64,000 nt of DNA from Rhizobiaceae bacterium MnEN-MB40S (GTDB lineage: Bacteria; Pseudomonadota; Alphaproteobacteria; Rhizobiales; Rhizobiaceae), in NCBI GenBank assembly GCA_024343425.1, contig BRLC01000002.1, positions 310,001 through 374,000 on the forward strand, read 5' to 3'. Both the position numbers and the translations under genes were made by a program. The stretch's first letter is position 1; each line of letters begins with the position of its first letter. The notes under the pieces are model-generated. The model searched no databases, was not told the origin of the DNA, and was given only the letters and a program-made list of their open reading frames with translations. Shown here piece after piece: positions 18,812 to 28,027 of this stretch.

Positions 18812-20497
18812 TTGCCGCTCGACAAAGCAAGGATCCCGACGGAGATCGCAGCCGGCGTTACGCTCGCCACGCTCGCCGTTCCAACTGTGATGGGCTACAC
18901 CAAGATAGCCGGAACACCTGTGATAACAGGTCTCTATACGATGCTCATTCCGGCGCTTCTCTTTGCGCTGTTCTGCTCGTCAAAACATCTCGTCGTCAGC
19001 GCCGATTCGGCGACCGCCGCAATCCTCGCCAGTTCCCTTGCAGGTCTGGCGGCGCCTGGCGGGATAGAATATCTCGCGCTTGCCAGTCTGCTTGCAATCA
19101 TGGTCGGCGTCATGCTGTTGCTCGCGAGCTGGATCGGTCTGGGTTTCATGGCGGACTTTCTGTCGCGCACCGTCCTGATCGGATTTCTGACGGGCGTCGG
19201 CATTCAGATTTCACTCCGCGCAATAACAGAACTCTACGGCCTGCCTGCGCCCGATCTCGACACGATCACAACGCTTTGGACAAAACGCGACCAATTCGAA
19301 CATCCCCATCCGGCCATCCTGATCGTCGCGGGCGTCGTCGTCGTCGCCATCCTTGCAGGACGGTATCTGGAGAAAAGAACCGGCCGCGCCATACCTGTGG
19401 CCCTCGTCGCCATTGTCGGCGCAATAGCGGCAAGCTGGTGGTTCGACCTCAAGGACATTCTGCCTGTGGTCGGCGATGTTCCGGCCGGATTGCCGGAACC
19501 AGTACTGGATCAGGTGAAATGGCGTATCAGTCCGATCAGGGACCTTCTGCCGACAGCCTTCGCTATGGTCATCGTGATCCTTGCGCAGAGCGCCGCGACG
19601 GCGCGGGCCTACGCCGCTTTGCACACAGAGGGCGTAAACCTCAAACAGGATCTCGCTGCACTTGGTTTGGCCAACATCGGCGCCGGCCTGACCGGAACAT
19701 TCGTTGTCAATGGAAGCCCGACGCAGACGGAGATGGTTCATAGCGCGGGAGGTCGAAGCCAATTAGCGTTGATCGTCGCCTGCGTGGTGGTGCTCCTGAT
19801 CCTGTTGTTCCTGACTGAGCCCCTGGGCCTGTTGCCGGACGCCGTGCTCTCGGCAGTCGTATTCCTGATCGGTCTGAAGCTGATCAATATCAAGGGTATG
19901 TTACAGGTACGACGAGAGAGGCCCGCCGAATTCCGGATTGCGCTTCTGACAACAGCCATTGTTGTCGTTCTCGGTGTTGAGCAGGGTATCATCATCGCTG
20001 TCGTGCTTTCGTTGATCCTGCACACGCGGCACGGTTACCATCCTGACAATCAACTGCTGATCAGAAACGAGAAAGGCAACTGGCACGCCAAGGACCTCAA
20101 ATCGGGAGCCCAGGCGGCTCCAGGCCTGCTCATCTACCACTTCAATCATACCATGTACTACGCCAACGCCGGCCTCATGAAACAGCAGATCGAAAGCATC
20201 ACCAAACACGCCTGCCCTGAACTACGCTGGCTTTGCATCGACGTGACAGCGGTCGACGACATCGACTTTACGGCGTCCGAGACACTCGTCGATCTGGTCG
20301 CCGAGCTCGAAAAGAGAAACGTCAAGGTGGTGTTCGTTCAGAACGTCCATCACATCAATTCAAGAGCCCGACATCAGCTGGAGGAGCGCATGCCGGATCA
20401 GGTCGTTTTCAAGTCGCTGAAGAAAGTTCTCTCGGCCTACGCCGACAGCCAGCAGCCCTCGCCGCCGGAAACAACAACGGAGGCTCCTTCGGCCTGA
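18812..20497 (+). CDS. SulP family anion transporter with C-terminal STAS domain
   Basis: An inner-membrane sulfate/bicarbonate-type anion transporter of about 561 residues. The membrane part (about residues 10-400) starts with IPTEIAAGVTLATLAVP, contains AQSAATARAYAALH and NGSPTQTEMVHSAGGRSQ, and is followed by an STAS domain (about 430-535) with the conserved strand WLCIDVTAVDDIDFTASE. The start is uncertain. The frame runs back to a stop at 18728-18730 with no ATG or GTG, so TTG 18812 is taken. The intervening sequence (LAKRLNIGFLTG) resembles a normal SulP N-terminus, and a CTG at 18761 with a G-rich tract upstream is possible. The transported anion is not evident. Confidence 0.85.
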   Translation: MPLDKARIPTEIAAGVTLATLAVPTVMGYTKIAGTPVITGLYTMLIPALLFALFCSSKHLVVSADSATAAILASSLAGLAAPGGIEYLALASLLAIMVGVMLLLASWIGLGFMADFLSRTVLIGFLTGVGIQISLRAITELYGLPAPDLDTITTLWTKRDQFEHPHPAILIVAGVVVVAILAGRYLEKRTGRAIPVALVAIVGAIAASWWFDLKDILPVVGDVPAGLPEPVLDQVKWRISPIRDLLPTAFAMVIVILAQSAATARAYAALHTEGVNLKQDLAALGLANIGAGLTGTFVVNGSPTQTEMVHSAGGRSQLALIVACVVVLLILLFLTEPLGLLPDAVLSAVVFLIGLKLINIKGMLQVRRERPAEFRIALLTTAIVVVLGVEQGIIIAVVLSLILHTRHGYHPDNQLLIRNEKGNWHAKDLKSGAQAAPGLLIYHFNHTMYYANAGLMKQQIESITKHACPELRWLCIDVTAVDDIDFTASETLVDLVAELEKRNVKVVFVQNVHHINSRARHQLEERMPDQVVFKSLKKVLSAYADSQQPSPPETTTEAPSA

Positions 20498-20583
20498 ACG
20501 AACCGGTAATACACGGCATTAACACGATATTCGGTGTGAGCTCTGTTCAGTGCCTGGCTGATCGGCGCCCTACTTGTTTGATC

Positions 20584-20684
20584 GCAGAGGGGCTCTGCAC
20601 CATAATGGCAGTTAGACGTCGGCGTTTGTCGCGAAGCATGAACAGCCAGGAGAGCTTAGCGACAGACGGGGTCAGGCGACCCCG
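20584..20684 (+). promoter_or_regulatory. Structured leader RNA upstream of the dienelactone hydrolase gene
   Basis: Three stable hairpins lie in tandem just before the gene. Hairpin 1 is GCAGAG-GGG-CTCTGC (20584-20598). Hairpin 2 pairs CGTTTGTCGC (20623-20632) with GCGACAGACG (20659-20668) and AAGC (20634-20637) with GCTT (20654-20657), giving 14 pairs including one G-T and one mismatch, around a 16-base loop. Hairpin 3 is CGGGGTC-AGGC-GACCCCG (20667-20684) and shares two bases with the foot of hairpin 2, so the two compete slightly. A ribosome site (AAGGGGG, 20694-20700) follows. I do not recognise a known riboswitch class. An attenuator, small RNA or mRNA-stability element are all possible. 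Confidence 0.45.
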
Positions 20685-20707
20685 CCGATAGCCAAGGGGG
20701 ACACCTC

Positions 20708-21454
20708 ATGCTGGATGGATTTCAACAACGACCATTTGCGGCCGAAATATCCGGCGGCCAAATGGTGGAGCACGATGTTTATGAAAAGGGCGCAGGGCCC
20801 GTCGTCGTCATTCTGCAGGAGCTTCCCGGAATTGAAAAGGAGACAATCCGGTTTGCGGACAAGATGGTCGCCGCGGGATTTCGGGTGATCCTGCCGCATC
20901 TTTTCGGGCCACTTGGCAAATTTGCGATAGTGCGAAACGTCGCGCGCCATTTCTGTGTCCGGCGCGAAATCGATATCTTTGCGCGTAACAGATCAAGCCC
21001 CGTCATCGACTGGCTCAAGGCGCTCTGCCGCGACACGCAGCAGCGATATGACGTCTCGGGTGTAGGCGTGATCGGCATGTGTCTGACCGGAAATTTCGCA
21101 ATATCCCTCATGGCCGACGAAAGTGTTCTCGCGTCCGTCGCCGCTCAACCCTCTCTGCCCCTCTTTGCTCAGAAGGCTCTTCATATGTCGGCGGAGGATG
21201 TCGAGGCGACGAAGCGCAAGCTCGACACGCATGGACCGATGCGCGCCTACCGGTTTGCCGGCGACAAACTCTGCAAAACCGAAAAATTCGCCGCCATCGA
21301 CCAGGCCTTCAACTCGGACAGAGAGCGCATCACCCTTACGCATGTTCCCGGCAACAAACACGCCATGCTGACGGCGCATTTCATTGAAGGCGAGAATTCG
21401 CCGACCCAGGCGGTTCTCGATGAGATTGTCGGATATTTCAGGGAAAAGCTCTGA
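20708..21454 (+). CDS. Dienelactone hydrolase family protein
   Basis: A 248-residue alpha/beta-hydrolase of the dienelactone hydrolase family. The likely triad is C125 in the nucleophile elbow (GMCLTGNF), D186 (RFAGDKLCK) and H218 (GNKHAML), with the family glutamate in LQELPGI (E39). The use of Cys as nucleophile fits DLH, not ordinary serine esterases. The usual GxCxGG elbow is GMCLTG here. Classical members open dienelactones in chloroaromatic breakdown, but the absence of any catabolic neighbours makes a general hydrolase role more likely. ATG 20708 has a strong AAGGGGG ribosome site. The gene is convergent with ppx, two bases apart. Confidence 0.85.
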   Translation: MLDGFQQRPFAAEISGGQMVEHDVYEKGAGPVVVILQELPGIEKETIRFADKMVAAGFRVILPHLFGPLGKFAIVRNVARHFCVRREIDIFARNRSSPVIDWLKALCRDTQQRYDVSGVGVIGMCLTGNFAISLMADESVLASVAAQPSLPLFAQKALHMSAEDVEATKRKLDTHGPMRAYRFAGDKLCKTEKFAAIDQAFNSDRERITLTHVPGNKHAMLTAHFIEGENSPTQAVLDEIVGYFREKL

Positions 21455-21456
21455 AT

Positions 21457-22977
21457 CTATCCGAACTTGAAACTGAGTGTTTTCCCGGTATAGCGCGCAA
21501 GCTGCTGCAACCGGCCGTCCAGCCGTTCGCCGGCGAAGTCCTTTACCTGCTCAGGCAGTTTGAAGACAAGACCGTCCTCGCCGTCCTGTTCGAAATCGAT
21601 TAACGGCACGATTCCGGGCATTGATGCTGACAGCAGATAGCTGACGCGCATCAGACCGCCCAGAAGTTTTGCGAAAGACCGAAACCGCGGCGTTGCTATT
21701 TCAGCGATCGCGAGGTTCCGCTCGTCGTGATTGTTGTCGCTCAACCCCTCGAACCGATAGAAATTTGCGAGCGCAATATAAGCCCGCCCCGGATGACTGA
21801 TCGCGGTGAAGGTTCCGTTGGCGATGAGGTTGAAAGACTGCGCGCCGCGATAGTCCGGATGGGCCCGCCAGCTTATGTCGGCGAGCAGGCAGGCCGCGCG
21901 CCTGTAGCGGGCTTCCTCAATCGTCTCCTCGATGCCGAACGCGGCGAAGGCCTTCCCGGTCCATTCAGCGAGTTCGCGCGCATGTTCCGGCGAACGCGCT
22001 CTCAAGATCGCCAGTTCATTGGCCGCCGCCAAAAGCGGATCTTCAAGTTGCGTCTCGTCGTCAAGCAGGGAATAAAGGTAACCTTCCCGCACGCCGAAAG
22101 CGGAAAAGCAAATCGTCTCCGGTTTCATCGCGTCAATGATTTCGCGCAAGACCGCCGCGCCATAGGGCAGCAGCAGGCGACGATTGCGGGAAATCGCACG
22201 CATCGCCGGATCCTTGGCGTCGATCTTGTCGACCTTGTCCAGAAACTGTAGCGTTTCCTCCGTGGAGATATTGTAGCCCTGCATCATGTGCAGCGGGTAA
22301 TCGGTCATCTCCATGTGCAGCTTCGCGAGGTTTCGCCAGGTGCCGCCGACAGCATAGAAGGTTCTGCCCCTGCCCCGTTCGAGTAGCGTCGCCATGGCCA
22401 TGTTGCGACGCGCGATGGACCGCGCTTCCTGGAGAGACCCGTCAGCCGCCTCAGCCAGACGCAAGCCGCCGATCGGCAGAGTAATGCCGTCGCCGATATT
22501 GCGATCCTCGATGTCGACGAGTTCGAGGGAACCGCCGCCAAGGTCGCCGACAATGCCGTCGGGATCGAAAAAGGCGCTGATAACGCCCATTGCCGAATAA
22601 TGCGCTTCCTTGCGCCCGCTGAGCACATCGATTTCCTGACCAAGGATTTTTTCCGCCTGGCTGATGAAATCGGGACCGTTGGTTGCTTCGCGCGCGGCCG
22701 CTGTGGCGAGCACGTGCATACGTGTCGCCCGCGCCTGTCTGGACAGCATGCTGAAACGGTGCAGTGCGGCAAGCGCCCTTTTCACACCCTCGAGATCGAG
22801 CATGCCCGAGGTGGCCAGTCCCTTTCCAAGGCCACACAACACCTTTTCATTGAACAGCACGGTCGGAACACGGTTCAGTCCTTCGTAGATGACGATACGC
22901 ACCGAATTCGATCCGATGTCGATTACCGATACCGGCGCAATGCCCGGCAACCGGCCTTGAGCTTCAGATTCGACCAT
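21457..22977 (-). CDS. ppx: Exopolyphosphatase (Ppx/GppA family)
   Basis: A 506-residue ASKHA-fold phosphatase that releases phosphate from the ends of polyphosphate chains, and in some members hydrolyses pppGpp. The phosphate loops are VIDIGSNSVR (18-27) and GDLGGGSLE (144-152), and the catalytic glutamate is E124 in SGRKEAHYS. A C-terminal HD-like helical domain follows (about 320-506). It starts nine bases after the ppk stop, so synthesis and degradation of polyphosphate are encoded in one transcription unit, as is common in alphaproteobacteria. Confidence 0.94.
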   Translation of the reverse strand: MVESEAQGRLPGIAPVSVIDIGSNSVRIVIYEGLNRVPTVLFNEKVLCGLGKGLATSGMLDLEGVKRALAALHRFSMLSRQARATRMHVLATAAAREATNGPDFISQAEKILGQEIDVLSGRKEAHYSAMGVISAFFDPDGIVGDLGGGSLELVDIEDRNIGDGITLPIGGLRLAEAADGSLQEARSIARRNMAMATLLERGRGRTFYAVGGTWRNLAKLHMEMTDYPLHMMQGYNISTEETLQFLDKVDKIDAKDPAMRAISRNRRLLLPYGAAVLREIIDAMKPETICFSAFGVREGYLYSLLDDETQLEDPLLAAANELAILRARSPEHARELAEWTGKAFAAFGIEETIEEARYRRAACLLADISWRAHPDYRGAQSFNLIANGTFTAISHPGRAYIALANFYRFEGLSDNNHDERNLAIAEIATPRFRSFAKLLGGLMRVSYLLSASMPGIVPLIDFEQDGEDGLVFKLPEQVKDFAGERLDGRLQQLARYTGKTLSFKFG

Positions 22978-22986
22978 TCACCCTGT

Positions 22987-25185
22987 TCACTTTGAATTCT
23001 TACCCTTGGACAATCGTCCGGCGATCAGCTTGGGAGCGCTGGAGGCCAGCGCCCCGCCCCGGCCCGACAGGCTGGGATTGGTCATGAAATAGTGCTGAGC
23101 GTTGAAAGGCTCCTCGCCCGGCTTGACATCGATGCGGCGCGACGTCCCGTCCGACAGGATCTCGTAGCTCTGCTGATTGTCGATCAGGTTTCCGAGCATG
23201 ATCTGCGATTGCACTTGCTCCTTGACCGTAGGGTTCTTCAACGGCGTCATGGTTTCGACGCGACGATCCAGATTTCTCGGCATCATGTCCGCGGAGCCGA
23301 TATAAACAATCGAATCCTCGCTGGGGAGACCGTGACCGTTGCCAAAACAGACAATGCGGCTGTGTTCGAGGAAGCGTCCGACAATCGATTTGACGCGAAT
23401 ATTGTCCGACAGGCCGGGCACCTGCGGCCGCAGGCAGCATATGCCGCGAATGACAAGGTCGATTTGGACGCCGGCCTGGCTGGCTTTGTAAAGCGAATCT
23501 ATGATTTCCGGATCGACCAGGGAGTTCATCTTCATCCAGATGGCGGCCGGACGGCTATTGCGGGCGTGGTCGATTTCCGCGTCAATATGCCCCAGCATGC
23601 GCTTGCGAAGCGTGGCCGGCGATACGGCGAGATTCATGCGCTCCGTCGGCTTGCCGTATCCAGTGATGAAGTTGAAGATGTGGGCGACATCGCTGGCGAC
23701 TTCAGGATCACAGGTAAAGAACGACAGATCCGTGTAAATCTTCGCGGTCACCGTGTGGTAGTTGCCCGTGCCAAGGTGACAATAACTGACGAGCCTGCCT
23801 TCCTCGCGGCGCACCACGAGCGACATCTTCGCATGGGTTTTCAGCTCCAGGAAGCCGAAGACAACCTGCACGCCCGCTCGCTCCAGGTCCCGCGCCCAGC
23901 GGATATTGGCCTCTTCGTCGAACCGCGCGCGCAGTTCAACCAGGGCCGTGACCGACTTGCCCATCTCCGCCGCATCGATCAAGGCGCGCACGATCGGGCT
24001 GTCGTTCGAAGTACGGTAAAGGGTCTGCTTGATGGCGAGGACATCCGGGTCGCGCGCCGCCTGCCGCAGGAACTGCACCACCACATCGAAGGATTCGTAT
24101 GGATGGTGGATGATGATGTCCTTTTCCTCGATCGCGGCGAAGCAATCTCCCGCATGTTCACGGATGCGCTCGGGAAAACGGGCGTTATAGGGCTCGAATT
24201 TAAGATCGTCCCGGGGGATATCGACAATCTCGGATATGGTCGAAAGGGCGAGCAGTCCGGGCAGCGTGGCGACACGATCAGCCGGCACGTTGAGTTCTGT
24301 CTGCACGAAGTTGCGCAAGGGATCCGGAAGTTCGGAATCAAACTCGATGCGGATCACCGAACCGCGACGCCGGCGCTTCAGAGCGCGTTCGAACAACCGC
24401 ACGAGGTCTTCGGCTTCTTCCTCCACCTCGATATCGCTGTCGCGGATGATCCGAAACGTCCCGCTTTCGGTTACGTCGTAGCCCGGAAACAGAACTTCCA
24501 TGAACTGCTCGACGATGTCTTCAAGCGAGATAAAGCGCATCTTGCCGTTCTCGCGCTCCGGCAACAGGTAGAAGCGCTTCAGCGCGACCGGCAACCTGAC
24601 AAGGCCGGTCATCGGCTCTCTGGTCTGACGTTCGTACAGCTGCAGGACGAGAGAAAACCCCAGATTGGGAATAAATGGAAACGGATGGGCGGGATCGATC
24701 GACAAGGGCGTCAATACCGGGAATATCGATTCGATGAATTCCTTGCGGAGCCATTCCAGGTCGGCGTTGTCGAGCGAACCAGGGCGGACTGTGTGGATGC
24801 CTTCCTCGGCAAGGTATTGCTGGAGGACGGCGAGCGAGGCGAGTTGCTCCAACTGCAGCTTGCCGATTTCCCCCAGCGCCTCCTCGAGTTGTTGCAGCGG
24901 CGTGCGGCCATCCGCGGAACGATTGAGTATCCCCTCGCGAATCTGGGCTTCGAGGCCGGCGACGCGCACCATGAAGAACTCATCGAGGTTGGCGGCGGAG
25001 ATTGAAAGGAACCGCACCCGCTCCAGCAGCGGATGCGCGCTGTTCTGGGTTTCCTCGAGCACACGGCGATTGAATTGCAACCAGGACAGTTCCCGGTTGA
25101 TGAACCGCTCTGGGCTCTGCATCAGGGACTCGACATCGGCTTCTGCGGATGCGTCGATACCGGCTTGCGTCGGTTTGTCGTCCAT
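22987..25185 (-). CDS. ppk: Polyphosphate kinase 1
   Basis: A 732-residue enzyme that reversibly transfers the gamma phosphate of ATP to polyphosphate and is often membrane-associated. All four PPK1 domains are present: N-terminal ([18 protein letters not shown]), head, and two PLD-like catalytic domains. The two conserved histidines are H451 (KTHAKMSLV) and H470 ([10 protein letters not shown]), spaced by 19 residues as in the E. coli H435/H454 pair. The closing domain has [15 protein letters not shown]. It lies 46 bp after hdaA and 9 bp before ppx on the same strand. Confidence 0.96.
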   Translation of the reverse strand: MDDKPTQAGIDASAEADVESLMQSPERFINRELSWLQFNRRVLEETQNSAHPLLERVRFLSISAANLDEFFMVRVAGLEAQIREGILNRSADGRTPLQQLEEALGEIGKLQLEQLASLAVLQQYLAEEGIHTVRPGSLDNADLEWLRKEFIESIFPVLTPLSIDPAHPFPFIPNLGFSLVLQLYERQTREPMTGLVRLPVALKRFYLLPERENGKMRFISLEDIVEQFMEVLFPGYDVTESGTFRIIRDSDIEVEEEAEDLVRLFERALKRRRRGSVIRIEFDSELPDPLRNFVQTELNVPADRVATLPGLLALSTISEIVDIPRDDLKFEPYNARFPERIREHAGDCFAAIEEKDIIIHHPYESFDVVVQFLRQAARDPDVLAIKQTLYRTSNDSPIVRALIDAAEMGKSVTALVELRARFDEEANIRWARDLERAGVQVVFGFLELKTHAKMSLVVRREEGRLVSYCHLGTGNYHTVTAKIYTDLSFFTCDPEVASDVAHIFNFITGYGKPTERMNLAVSPATLRKRMLGHIDAEIDHARNSRPAAIWMKMNSLVDPEIIDSLYKASQAGVQIDLVIRGICCLRPQVPGLSDNIRVKSIVGRFLEHSRIVCFGNGHGLPSEDSIVYIGSADMMPRNLDRRVETMTPLKNPTVKEQVQSQIMLGNLIDNQQSYEILSDGTSRRIDVKPGEEPFNAQHYFMTNPSLSGRGGALASSAPKLIAGRLSKGKNSK

Positions 25186-25231
25186 ATCCTAGCTCCGGGC
25201 GGGAATTCCTGATCCGCGCCGCCCAATCGGA

Positions 25232-25954
25232 CTATAACACGTCTTCATGATGATCCCGATCTTCCAGTTCCTGCAACACGTCCGCGGCTATGCGTCGGTT
25301 TATCCTGCTGCCCCGCGAGAGCGCAAGATTGTCCATCCGGTGCACGATCAGTTGAGCAGCGTCAAGTGACCTTTCCATTCTGTTCACAAGGTACGAGACC
25401 ACCTTCTCATCTACGCCCAACTGCCTGTCGGCGAACAGCTTGACGATGACGCGAGCCAGGAGTTCGTCGTCAGGCTCGCCAATCTCGACAATGGTTGCCG
25501 CTTTCAGCCGCGATCTCAGGTCAGGAAGGTCCACCGGCCATCCGGCAGGCCAGATGCGCGACGTAACGAGCATCGATGTCCGGTGCTGCAGCACGGTGTT
25601 GATCAGGTGGAAAAGCAGCGTCTGGTCGAAGCCGGTCCGGTCTATGTCCTCGATCAGCACCGGTACGCTTTCCGCCGACTTCAGATTGTTCTCGTCGCCC
25701 GGTCTCACGGTTATTTCAACGGCGCGAGCCCGATCCCGCCAGATATTGGCGAGGTGCGTCTTGCCCGAGCCTGTAGGCCCCGCGAGGATCGTGACCGGTG
25801 AAAGCCAGGCAGGCCAGTCGTCAATCAGCCGGATGGCCTGACTCACGGGATCCGACACGACGAGATCATCGCGCGACGTGCTGGCGTCGTGGGCGAATCC
25901 CAGGGGCAGCTGGTCGTTCGGCCGATTGGCGGATGTATGGTCGCTACGGCTCAT
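25232..25954 (-). CDS. hdaA: DnaA regulatory inactivator homologue HdaA
   Basis: A 240-residue AAA+ protein related to the ATPase core of DnaA. With the DNA-loaded sliding clamp it stimulates ATP hydrolysis by DnaA and so prevents re-initiation of replication. A clamp-binding motif is at the N-terminus (QLPLGF, 15-20). Walker A is GPTGSGKTH (59-67) and Walker B is VLIEDIDR (99-106). The C-terminal helical lid has SLDAAQLIVHRMDNLAL, and there is no DnaA-type DNA-binding domain. Its start overlaps the perM stop by 11 bp, implying translational coupling. E. coli Hda is a homologue; the Caulobacter name HdaA is used here. Confidence 0.9.
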   Translation of the reverse strand: MSRSDHTSANRPNDQLPLGFAHDASTSRDDLVVSDPVSQAIRLIDDWPAWLSPVTILAGPTGSGKTHLANIWRDRARAVEITVRPGDENNLKSAESVPVLIEDIDRTGFDQTLLFHLINTVLQHRTSMLVTSRIWPAGWPVDLPDLRSRLKAATIVEIGEPDDELLARVIVKLFADRQLGVDEKVVSYLVNRMERSLDAAQLIVHRMDNLALSRGSRINRRIAADVLQELEDRDHHEDVL

Positions 25955-27080
25955 CGCCCTGTCTTTCCGTCACCGACACGGTGAGTTCCACGTCCTTGTC
26001 CGCTCCACCTTCGTAGAGGTCGCTTTGCAGATACCGTTTGAGGGCGAAACGAACCAGAACGGCTGTCGCGGCAGCCGCGGGCACGGCGATCATCAGTCCG
26101 ACGAATCCAAATAGCGAACCGAAGGCGAAGAGCGCGAACATGAGCCAAACCGGGTGGAGGTTGACGCTTTTACCGACGAGTTTCGGTTGCAGAATGTTGC
26201 CTTCCAGAAACTGTCCGGAGAAAAAGACAAGGAGCACGATGCCGATCGAGACGTAATCCGGCCAGAACTGGACGACAGCGACGCCGGCTGCAAGCAGAAG
26301 ACCCACGAACGAGCCGACATAGGGAATGAAGCTGATGACGCCGGCGAACAAGCCGATCAGAAGGCCGAAATTCAACCCGGCGAGCGTCAGGCCAATGCCG
26401 TAATACAGTCCGAGAATCATGCAGACGCTGCCTTGGCCGCGCACGAAACCGGCGATCGCCTTGTTCATGTCGCGGAGAATTTCACGCACGTCGTCAAGAT
26501 GACTGCGCGGTATCCAGCTATCGACTGTATCGACCATCCTGTCCCAATCGAGAAGCAGGTAGAAAGCAACAACTGGGGTGACGACCAGAAGGGACGCAAT
26601 ATTGATCAGCGCCATGCCGGAATTCCAGATCTGCAGCAGGATCTCACCCACAAAGCCTGCGCCCTGAGACAACAGCGCGCCGATCGATGATTTCAGATCC
26701 GGCAATTCCATCCCGATCCAGTTTTTCACCCATCCAAGTTCAGCCGGGGAAATCAGTTGCTGCAGCCTGGATAGATACTCAGGCAGACCGGCGATGAACT
26801 GGTTGGCCTGACTGACCAGCAGCGGAATGACAACGATGATCGCGACGACGAAGAGCACCACAAAGGCTGCAAGGATCAGGAGCGTCGCGACAAGGCGCGA
26901 CAAACCCACCTTCTCCAGTCGATCCGCCACCGGATCAAGAAAATAGGCAAGCGCCATTCCGGCTACGAAGGGGAGCAGGATATCGCTGAACACATAGAGA
27001 AAGAGCCCGAACGCCAACAGGACGCACAGCCAGAACACAATCTGCCAGCGCAAGGAGGTCCTGAATGTCTCGGTTGTCAT
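25944..27080 (-). CDS. AI-2E family transporter (PerM-like permease)
   Basis: A 378-residue polytopic inner-membrane protein of the PerM/TqsA (AI-2E) family. Two or three helices at the N-terminus (IVFWLCVLLAFGLFLYVF, then FVAGMALAYFLDP) lead to a long amphipathic middle region and five more helices, with the conserved family segments FIPYVGSFVG and GNILQPKLVG. Family members act as exporters or sodium-proton antiporters, and substrate cannot be predicted. It sits 12 bp after the CDP-alcohol transferase gene and overlaps hdaA by 11 bp, in an arrangement typical of rhizobial genomes. Confidence 0.88.
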   Translation of the reverse strand: MTTETFRTSLRWQIVFWLCVLLAFGLFLYVFSDILLPFVAGMALAYFLDPVADRLEKVGLSRLVATLLILAAFVVLFVVAIIVVIPLLVSQANQFIAGLPEYLSRLQQLISPAELGWVKNWIGMELPDLKSSIGALLSQGAGFVGEILLQIWNSGMALINIASLLVVTPVVAFYLLLDWDRMVDTVDSWIPRSHLDDVREILRDMNKAIAGFVRGQGSVCMILGLYYGIGLTLAGLNFGLLIGLFAGVISFIPYVGSFVGLLLAAGVAVVQFWPDYVSIGIVLLVFFSGQFLEGNILQPKLVGKSVNLHPVWLMFALFAFGSLFGFVGLMIAVPAAAATAVLVRFALKRYLQSDLYEGGADKDVELTVSVTERQGDEP

Positions 27081-27092
27081 AGGCTCGCTCCG

Positions 27093-27629
27093 TCACTCCA
27101 CATCTGTCATATGATGAATCCAGACGCGGAGATAGGCTCCGGCGGATAAAATGGTCAGAAGCGTTACGACGTAGACAAGAATAGTCTGAAGGTCGCCAAA
27201 GCGAACCTCGAAGGCAAGCTCCGCGAGAACAATGGCTGCCAGCGCGATCTGAAAAGCCGTGTTGGCTTTGGAAACCAGCAATGGATTAACCGTGATCGGA
27301 TGCGTCATCAGGCTGGACAGAACGACTGCGATCATGATCAGCACATCGCGCGACACCACCAGAACCACCAGCCAGTGCGGCAGGTAGTTGAGAATCGCCA
27401 ACATGATGAAGACGCTGATCAGAAGCAATTTATCGGCGATCGGATCGAGATAGCTTCCCAGTTCCGATTGCTGGTTAAACTGCCGCGCAATGAACCCGTC
27501 TATCCCGTCGGACAAGCCAGCCAGGACGAAGATGACAAAGGCTGGCGCCATCTCGCCCTGCAGGAGCGCATAGATGACGCCCGGAACCATGAGGAAACGG
27601 CAAAAGGTGATGATATTGGGAATGGTCAT
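27093..27629 (-). CDS. CDP-alcohol phosphatidyltransferase family protein
   Basis: A 178-residue integral membrane enzyme that exchanges CMP on a CDP-activated lipid for an alcohol. The full catalytic motif is present: D41, D44, G45, A48, R49, G58, D62 and D66 within SDGIDGFIAR and LGSYLDPIAD. Five or six hydrophobic segments surround it. A second enzyme of the same family, the pgsA-type one, is at 44360-44941. This copy could make cardiolipin, as in the two-CDP-DAG type, or another phospholipid. It is the first gene of the leftward cluster with perM, hdaA, ppk and ppx. Confidence 0.87.
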   Translation of the reverse strand: MTIPNIITFCRFLMVPGVIYALLQGEMAPAFVIFVLAGLSDGIDGFIARQFNQQSELGSYLDPIADKLLLISVFIMLAILNYLPHWLVVLVVSRDVLIMIAVVLSSLMTHPITVNPLLVSKANTAFQIALAAIVLAELAFEVRFGDLQTILVYVVTLLTILSAGAYLRVWIHHMTDVE

Positions 27630-28027
27630 CGGATCAGAAAGCTCTGTGGAACCGGCGACGCCGGTTTCCTCTCCTCCATGCGAATCGTCATCGTCCTCGA
27701 CCTGATTTAGGGCCTCTTCCGGTGGAATATAAGACTGATCCTCCTCCGGGAAGCGAACTTCCGCGAATTGCGCCGGCGAATTTATGCGCGTTTGGCCTTC
27801 ACGAACCGAGTCTGAGGGTCGCTAAGTGGCTCCGCATGGCTGTTTATACCTTAATATTCGAATATAAAACGCGGCAAATCATTGTTTTGCAGCTGGATTC
27901 GAAGATACCGGCATTTGCTCGGGCGATCGCCACAACGGGATGCTAATGTTGGATTAGGAGGATTGGTGTCTTGCACGATAACCCGCGCCGTGCAATCTCG
28001 CCGAAAAGCGACCACCCGGACAGGAAC
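27630..28027. other. Divergent promoter region between the lipid enzyme gene and purM, with a 12-bp palindrome
   Basis: No gene is supported in these 398 bases. A perfect palindrome, ATATTCGAATAT, occupies 27854-27865 inside an AT-rich stretch (27840-27875) and looks like a dimeric regulator site. AGGAGG at 27956-27961 stands nine bases before TTG 27971, which is in frame with purM and might begin a longer PurM or mark a leader start. Confidence 0.5.

Noticed and set aside
20640-20700. Glycine-type riboswitch in the dienelactone hydrolase leader
   Set aside because: GGAGAG occurs, but the rest of the aptamer consensus and tandem arrangement are missing, and the base pairing found is different.
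23092-25005. Long open frame (637 codons) on the plus strand opposite ppk
   Set aside because: It is a shadow of the ppk reading frame in GC-rich DNA; the residues are low-complexity, Arg/His-rich and match nothing, while ppk on the other strand has complete motifs.
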